This document shows positions 59,359-64,000 of a stretch of 64,000 nucleotides of DNA, piece after piece. Made by a program: the position numbers and the translations under genes. The notes beneath the pieces are model-generated. The model made no database searches. It saw nothing but the letters and a program-made list of their open reading frames with translations, and was not told where the DNA came from. The stretch is from Diadema setosum (lineage: Eukaryota > Echinodermata > Echinoidea > Diadematoida > Diadematidae), in the NCBI RefSeq assembly GCF_964275005.1, contig NC_092696.1, positions 25,798,972 to 25,862,971 of the forward strand, read 5' to 3'. Position 1 is the stretch's first letter, and each line of letters begins with the position of its first letter.

Positions 59359-60704
59359 CAATAGACCGGTTTACTAGTGTATGCACAGATCTTTAATTTT
59401 GCACACGGCCGCAACCTCGGGCAAACAAAGGATGCGAGCCTGCAACGTCGGCTGCTGCAGCCGTCCCCGATACATCCCCACATGTAGACTTACGTGTATG
59501 TTGTGTACATGTGTAAGATGCATCAACTTCGACTTTACCTCGTGGCATTTTGTGTGGCTCTAAATCAATTCCCAACCTTAGATGAGGGAAAATTCTGCTG
59601 TGATCAAACGCAATTTGGACTATAGTTTCGATTTTATAGAATTTTGGCTTCGATTTTGTCTTCAGTAGTTCTGAAAATGGGTGGAAAACACTGCTGCTGC
59701 GGAACATACAACAGTATGATCGCATCACTTCAAACTTCAATGATTCTAAGCATTATGATTGATTGTGAAATCTAAACTAGACAAGAATCTCTCATAATCG
59801 ATATGTTTCCAAGGATTTTTTTTTTTATAAGTCAGACTCAGACTGATCAAACTTCATGAAATAGAATGGCGATTTTGACCTATTTTTCTATTAACATTCT
59901 ATCTAGGGCCTAGGGGCCTAGCCCTATATAGACTAGATCTAGACGTAGACCTAAAATTAAAAACAAAAACAATGATAGACCTAACCTCCCTGACATTCGC
60001 AGTAGGCAACATTTATTTCCCCCGTTGACTTAACGGGGGCCTAACCTCACTAAGGAAAACACGAAAAGGGCTCGTGTCCGAAACCTCGTTGAACTTCAGG
60101 CTTGAAACACTCCCATCCGCGAAAAGACGGTAGTCGTCAAATGACTTGTATCCCTTTAGCTTTTACAGTCATAGTCAGTCCGATTGATGATCAGGTAGTT
60201 GAACACGTCAAAGAGTCCAAAATCTGTCAAAGTTGGATGTAAACCCAGCGAGCTTGTTAGGATCGGAGAACGAGCAGCCTACCAGAGCGAGCTTCTCCTG
60301 CAGTGACCGGCCGGTGTCCGCCCGGGAGAGGTCGGGATCGATGGGCAAATCCAAATCGGCTACGGCAGTTGCACTAGTTTGATGAGTTTCTCGTTGTTGT
60401 AGCCGCTTGTGCTCACACCTATATCCCTCAAATACTCAGTTAATTCCTTAACTGTCCAATTCTTCCACAGCTTGCTCGAACTTTGGCTAGAACTTGAAGC
60501 TGACGCCATCTCAAAGCAAGATTATAGCAAACAAAAGTTGTCGATAATCCGCAGCGAGTAATGATCGTAGACAATACACGCGTAAATGCAAAAACAGTGT
60601 GGCGCGCGCGTCCGCGCTTATTTCGCTTGCCCGACCTAGTTACAATCACTAGGGTCGCGTGGGGTTGACGTCATTATGCATATCATTAGTAAACCGGTCT
60701 ATTG
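59359..60704 (-). mobile_element. Decayed DNA transposon, TA flanks, YqaJ/SAP-type protein remnant
   Basis: Termini CAATAGACCGGTTTACTA and TAGTAAACCGGTCTATTG are perfect 18-bp inverted repeats flanked by TA, extending imperfectly inward (TATGCA shared). The minus strand carries a broken coding region. The remnant plus TA-flanked termini suggests an internally deleted derivative of a two-gene invertebrate transposon; superfamily not assigned. Confidence 0.8.
60080..60509 (-). pseudogene. Fragmented YqaJ-type element protein with SAP-like N terminus
   Basis: From ATG at 60509: MASASSSSQSSSKLWKNWTV then KELTEYLRDIGVSTSGY...KLIKLV, a SAP/HeH-like helix pair, stopping at 60360. Coding resemblance continues in other frames: RSLQEKLALVGCSF, then FDVFNYLIINRTDYD, then LKGYKSFDDYRLFADGSV. 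At least three frame breaks or stops separate these blocks. The FNYL...YKS...RLF.DG pattern resembles N-terminal parts of YqaJ/SWIM-type proteins encoded in invertebrate transposons; this is family recall, not a search. Confidence 0.55.
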
Positions 60705-60827
60705 TATTTAGAGACTAGATTCTACAGTTACATTGTACTACATGTGTAACTTAGGACTAACGTTACACGTCATTGTCGTCACAGTTAAATGGTCAAATGA
60801 TGATGGTAGACCCTACAAGTAGAGTAG

Positions 60828-61362
60828 CGGACCCAGTTTGCGGCAGGTTAGGCCTTTTCAAGGGTATTTAGTAGTATTCTGGTCAAATGGGCAACAGAAA
60901 TTAAATAATTTTTTTTTTTTTTTTTTTTTTTGGTAATTTGAAGAGGTACCAAAGGCTTCTTGAGACTGCAGTGTCACAGCATCACAATTTTGTATGGTGG
61001 ACAATTACCCTAGAGTATAAAATCTAGTCATAATAATCAATTTTATGCAGAAAATTTGCAACCACCACGAGGACCCGGTTTGCGGCAGGGGGGTCCAGTT
61101 TGCAGCACCCCACACAAAAATGTCCCTTGATTTCTTCAAACATTAAAATTTTGCAAAAACCAAATATTTTTTGATGGTCCAACTAGTTTTCAACTTGTTA
61201 ATGTTAGAACACTTTATTTGGATTCATTATCTCGATCCTTCACGATTTCACAGTTTTTCAAGATCGCATGTATTTCATCAATTTCCACCCATTTTGACAT
61301 GTAAAATAGCGCTATGTGTGTAAATCCCATAGGGGTGCCGCAAACCCGACCCATCCCTGACA
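60828..61362. repeat. Possible foldback element, ACCC(A/G)GTTTGCGGCA motifs
   Basis: GGACCCAGTTTGCGGCAGG at about 60,830 and its inverse GGTGCCGCAAACCCGACCC at about 61,334, with a third copy inside at about 61,073. Boundaries are uncertain. Confidence 0.45.
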
Positions 61363-62249
61363 TTTTGGTCACTGTTGCAATCCTCAAAACTGACAAAGGA
61401 AATGAATTTTAGAATATTTAACACAGTTACACGAGGAATCCTTACCAATACCATGCCAGGCCTCTTTTCATAGTAAGATTTTGTATAAAGATACAAACAA
61501 GGGATGATGGAGGTTGCCTAGCAACAGAACAAAATCTTAACGTTTTGTTATTAAAGCATACTTTTTTAAAAACAGCATGACACAGACGGATTAAATTAGA
61601 ATTATGAAGGCCATCATCTGAGTTATTTCATGATTCTGGTATCAAAAGAAAGCTCTTCAGTTGCTCTTCAATCTTCAAATAAAACAATTTAGAAAAAAAA
61701 TATAAACACCCTTCTACCACAAAGCGTTGTGGGACTGGATGCGTATTTAAGTGCGTGTAAGTGCGTCTGTAATGAAAATGATGCACCCAGGAATAAAACC
61801 AACCCTGGGAATGGAATTCTCATGGATAGATCTACAAGATGCGATGCAACTGGGAGTAACTGTCTCATAATTTCATAAAATATGATAATTCTCTCATTTT
61901 CTCACCTAAAAAACGTATTTTCTTGCTAATGTATATAATTTATACCTCCCGCTGGCTGCGATGCGTGTCGTTCTCGCTGCCAGTATATCAGAAGTGAAAG
62001 TCTCACAAGGTGTTACGAGTTATTTACACACACGTCATTAGACCAGTTCGATCGAATGTTCGATAGCGTCGATCATCATGATCATACAGCGAGAATGTTA
62101 ACACCAAAGACAGAGTGTACAAACCTCTTTGGCAAACACCATCATGACCATGTACGCTCGCTCCCCATATAGTCTACCTGTAATTCCCGTAGGCCGTACA
62201 AAAACAACGCGTGCACAACTCTCTTTGATCATTGATACATTCGTACATG

Positions 62250-62326
62250 GAGTCACTTTAACTGCGACCAGCAGCCCCATATGCATTATGCTATGCGCAC
62301 GGGGCTGGTCGCAGTAAGAGTCACTT
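62250..62326. mobile_element. 59-bp foldback between perfect 9-bp direct repeats
   Basis: GAGTCACTT at 62250-62258 and 62318-62326 flank a hairpin, ACTGCGACCAGCAGCCCC / GGGGCTGGTCGCAGT, with a 22-nt loop region. Looks like a minimal insertion with target duplication. Confidence 0.65.
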
Positions 62327-62648
62327 ACAGTAATACAGTATGAGGAGTCTATATCAAGTCTTTGAGGTAAAGAAGGGTGCATATTCTAAAATAGGTAAGT
62401 TTTTACATGCTAACTTAAGTGTCCGGAAACACAACCCCCCATCATACTTTTGAAGATAAATAAGTTAGGCCTAACGTTAGAACGTTACAAGTTAGATATT
62501 CCTAATCGTGCAAACTGTAGTGTAGGCCTAACAAATTGTTACCCCTGCACTGGCTGCAGCAAACTGGTGCCCCGACTCTAGTCTCTAGACACCCTATTTA
62601 AATTTAGGCAGATAAATCTACTTTAGATACTCTAGCTAGGTCTCTCTT

Positions 62649-62970
62649 AACTATACACAGCCCAGTCGCTGTACATGGTACGTCGCGACAGGGCTGTACG
62701 CGCGCGACCACCAACCACTAGGAGAGCGACGTAATCGTATTACGATAGCTTTGAATTTTGATATTTAACATCATTTTTGTCACCTCAAACTCAACGAGTA
62801 TACTTTTCAATATTTACTCTACATCTGATGCTATCAGTATTCAAATGTACGCAATGAAACTTACCGAAATTGATCATCATATCCAGCATGTCCACACGGT
62901 ACACAATCTTTCACGCCAGGCCTAACTATACACAGCCCAGTCGCTGTACATGGTACGTCGCGACGTACGG
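62649..62970 (+). repeat. Two copies of a short palindromic motif
   Basis: CTATACACAGCCCAGTCGCT then GTACATGGTACGTCGCGAC occurs at about 62,651 and about 62,926. A related CTATACACAGCCCTGTCGCT is at about 55,614. ACAGCGTCTGGTC at about 55,638 recurs at about 63,218 next to its inverse. Confidence 0.65.
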
Positions 62971-63529
62971 TGACGGTCAGGAATTGCGCCAGAAAGTGTC
63001 ATTTATTTGTTCCACGGACTTATCGCAAGTGGTCTCCATGGACCCAGTGTGGCGAACTATTCTTCTGTAATAGAAACATGCATTTAATGTGAGTAAAGTA
63101 TTCTGTTTAAAGGAGAAAAGTATACATTTTCCTAAGTTTTGCAGTGCTAGTTGTGTTGAGGTTCCTCACTTTGAGGCTGCATGCCGCGCTCGTCAGACGC
63201 TGTTTTCGCATAGCGTAACAGCGTCTGGTCGGGCTAGGTCTCTCTAGTCTACACACGCTCTACACGTGGTCGTTCGTGGTCTAGTCGACGTTTTTTACGT
63301 GTCGTGTCCTGTGTGGTTGTCGTGCACGAGCAGAATTGAACAGTTTTGCTACAAGTTAAAGTTAAAACGATAAACTTACTAAAACGATACTGAGGACTTC
63401 TGCGGCAATCGATTGCCATGCTACTTGTTTGAGCGCTAGATCTAGTGTTATACACAGATAGGTCTAGCCTACCCCTACACACTTCCGACTTTTGCCTCAG
63501 TACCGGTAGTCTAGTTTACCGGCGTAGCG

Positions 63530-63790
63530 GCGCGGTACGCCGTATATCGTACCGTACGACGGAACCTGGTAAGTAAAGCCAATTCTATGGTTAATTATTT
63601 CCTTTTCTGACAAATAAGTAAGGAACTCGTATGGAAAAAAGAAAGGACATACATATCTTACTGAAAATGCGATATACGATGCATTGATTCCTACGTTACC
63701 TGAAGCGAAAGTGTCTGTCTTAGAAATGAATGGCGAGCTGCATGCTAGTTGTAGTAGCGCGCCATTTTGAATGAATTTCATCGCAGCAGT
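63530..63790. promoter_or_regulatory. Possible NUP50 first-exon/promoter region
   Basis: GCGCGCCATTTTG at about 63,757 matches the YY1-type promoter motif on the minus strand (CAAAATGGCGC). About 60 bp downstream on that strand is a donor CTTCAG|GTAACG, suitable for an untranslated first exon. A plus-strand donor-like CCTG|GTAAGTAAAG lies near 63,569. Inference from motifs only. Confidence 0.3.
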
Positions 63791-63795
63791 AGGAA

Positions 63796-63993
63796 ATGAA
63801 CAACAGATGGCGCATAGGCCCTACTTTGTTCGCTGATATCATGATGTATAATTATGTTGTTCATGAATATGATTCAAGTGCAGGTTGTATTGAAAACTTC
63901 ATTCTGAAAGACATCAACATTCACTTTCGCAAACATGTCGTTTTACTTGGTGCTTCGGAAAATCTCCGGAAATCTCTGCAAAATTTACATTAA
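63796..63993 (+). CDS. Unrecognised 65-codon open frame
   Basis: Starts MNNRWRIGPTLF, ends LRKSLQNLH and a stop. Not Cys- or repeat-rich, no signal peptide or membrane segment evident, and no family I recognise. Its start lies about 30 bp from the YY1-like motif on the opposite strand, so it could be a first exon of a divergent gene or chance. Confidence 0.15.
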   Translation: MNNRWRIGPTLFADIMMYNYVVHEYDSSAGCIENFILKDINIHFRKHVVLLGASENLRKSLQNLH

Positions 63994-64000
63994 TTAAAGA

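Overview
The window is animal nuclear DNA: AT-rich, intron-rich and full of small transposons. It carries two genes, both on the minus strand, that I recognise from their spliced products. The repeat families (TTAA-flanked foldback elements, TACTGTA...TTCGCG palindromic elements, CAGTGCACTCCCGTTATAAC pogo-like elements) and the protein divergence suggest a marine invertebrate deuterostome, most likely an echinoderm. Hemichordate or amphioxus is not excluded. There is nothing bacterial, no CRISPR array and no rRNA gene.

Layout by region. 1-9.6 kb lies downstream of PHF21A and may include a long 3' UTR; it holds several foldback elements and no recognisable coding exon. 9.63-35.14 kb is a PHF21A/BHC80 orthologue: 12 coding exons, all junctions phase-consistent, 1605 bp including the stop, 534 aa, with an N-terminal coiled coil, a Gly-rich linker, a degenerate AT-hook, a PHD finger and a C-terminal coiled coil. 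35.2-43.7 kb is intergenic and packed with TTAA elements and a TA/GA microsatellite. 43.71-56.80 kb is a NUP50 orthologue: 7 coding exons, 1503 bp including the stop, 500 aa, with an importin-alpha-binding N terminus, a conserved middle segment, FG repeats and a C-terminal Ran-binding domain. 56.9-64 kb is upstream of NUP50. It holds a decayed TA-flanked transposon carrying a remnant of a YqaJ/SAP-type element protein, a tandem-repeat element and, at the far right, a possible promoter.

The proteins act in separate nuclear processes: NUP50 in importin-alpha/Ran-dependent transport at the pore, PHF21A as the H3K4me0 reader of the LSD1-CoREST complex. I see no evidence of a joint operon-like function.

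The most unusual signal is at 5' splice sites. The 1.4-kb minisatellite at 10.25-11.66 kb is about 31 degenerate copies of a 43-bp unit. That unit is itself the exon-intron junction of PHF21A coding exon 11: the last five codons, the GTAAGT donor and the start of the intron. The NUP50 exon 6 donor is duplicated in the same way with a 123-bp period, and the start of the NUP50 exon 3 intron is duplicated with a 26-bp period. All six NUP50 coding introns have a repeat within 86 nt of the donor. Other notable points are a four-copy TTAA element family whose inverted termini differ between copies but stay complementary within each copy, a CxxC-x12-CxxxC insertion in the NUP50 Ran-binding domain, and several nested insertions with the empty site visible elsewhere in the window.
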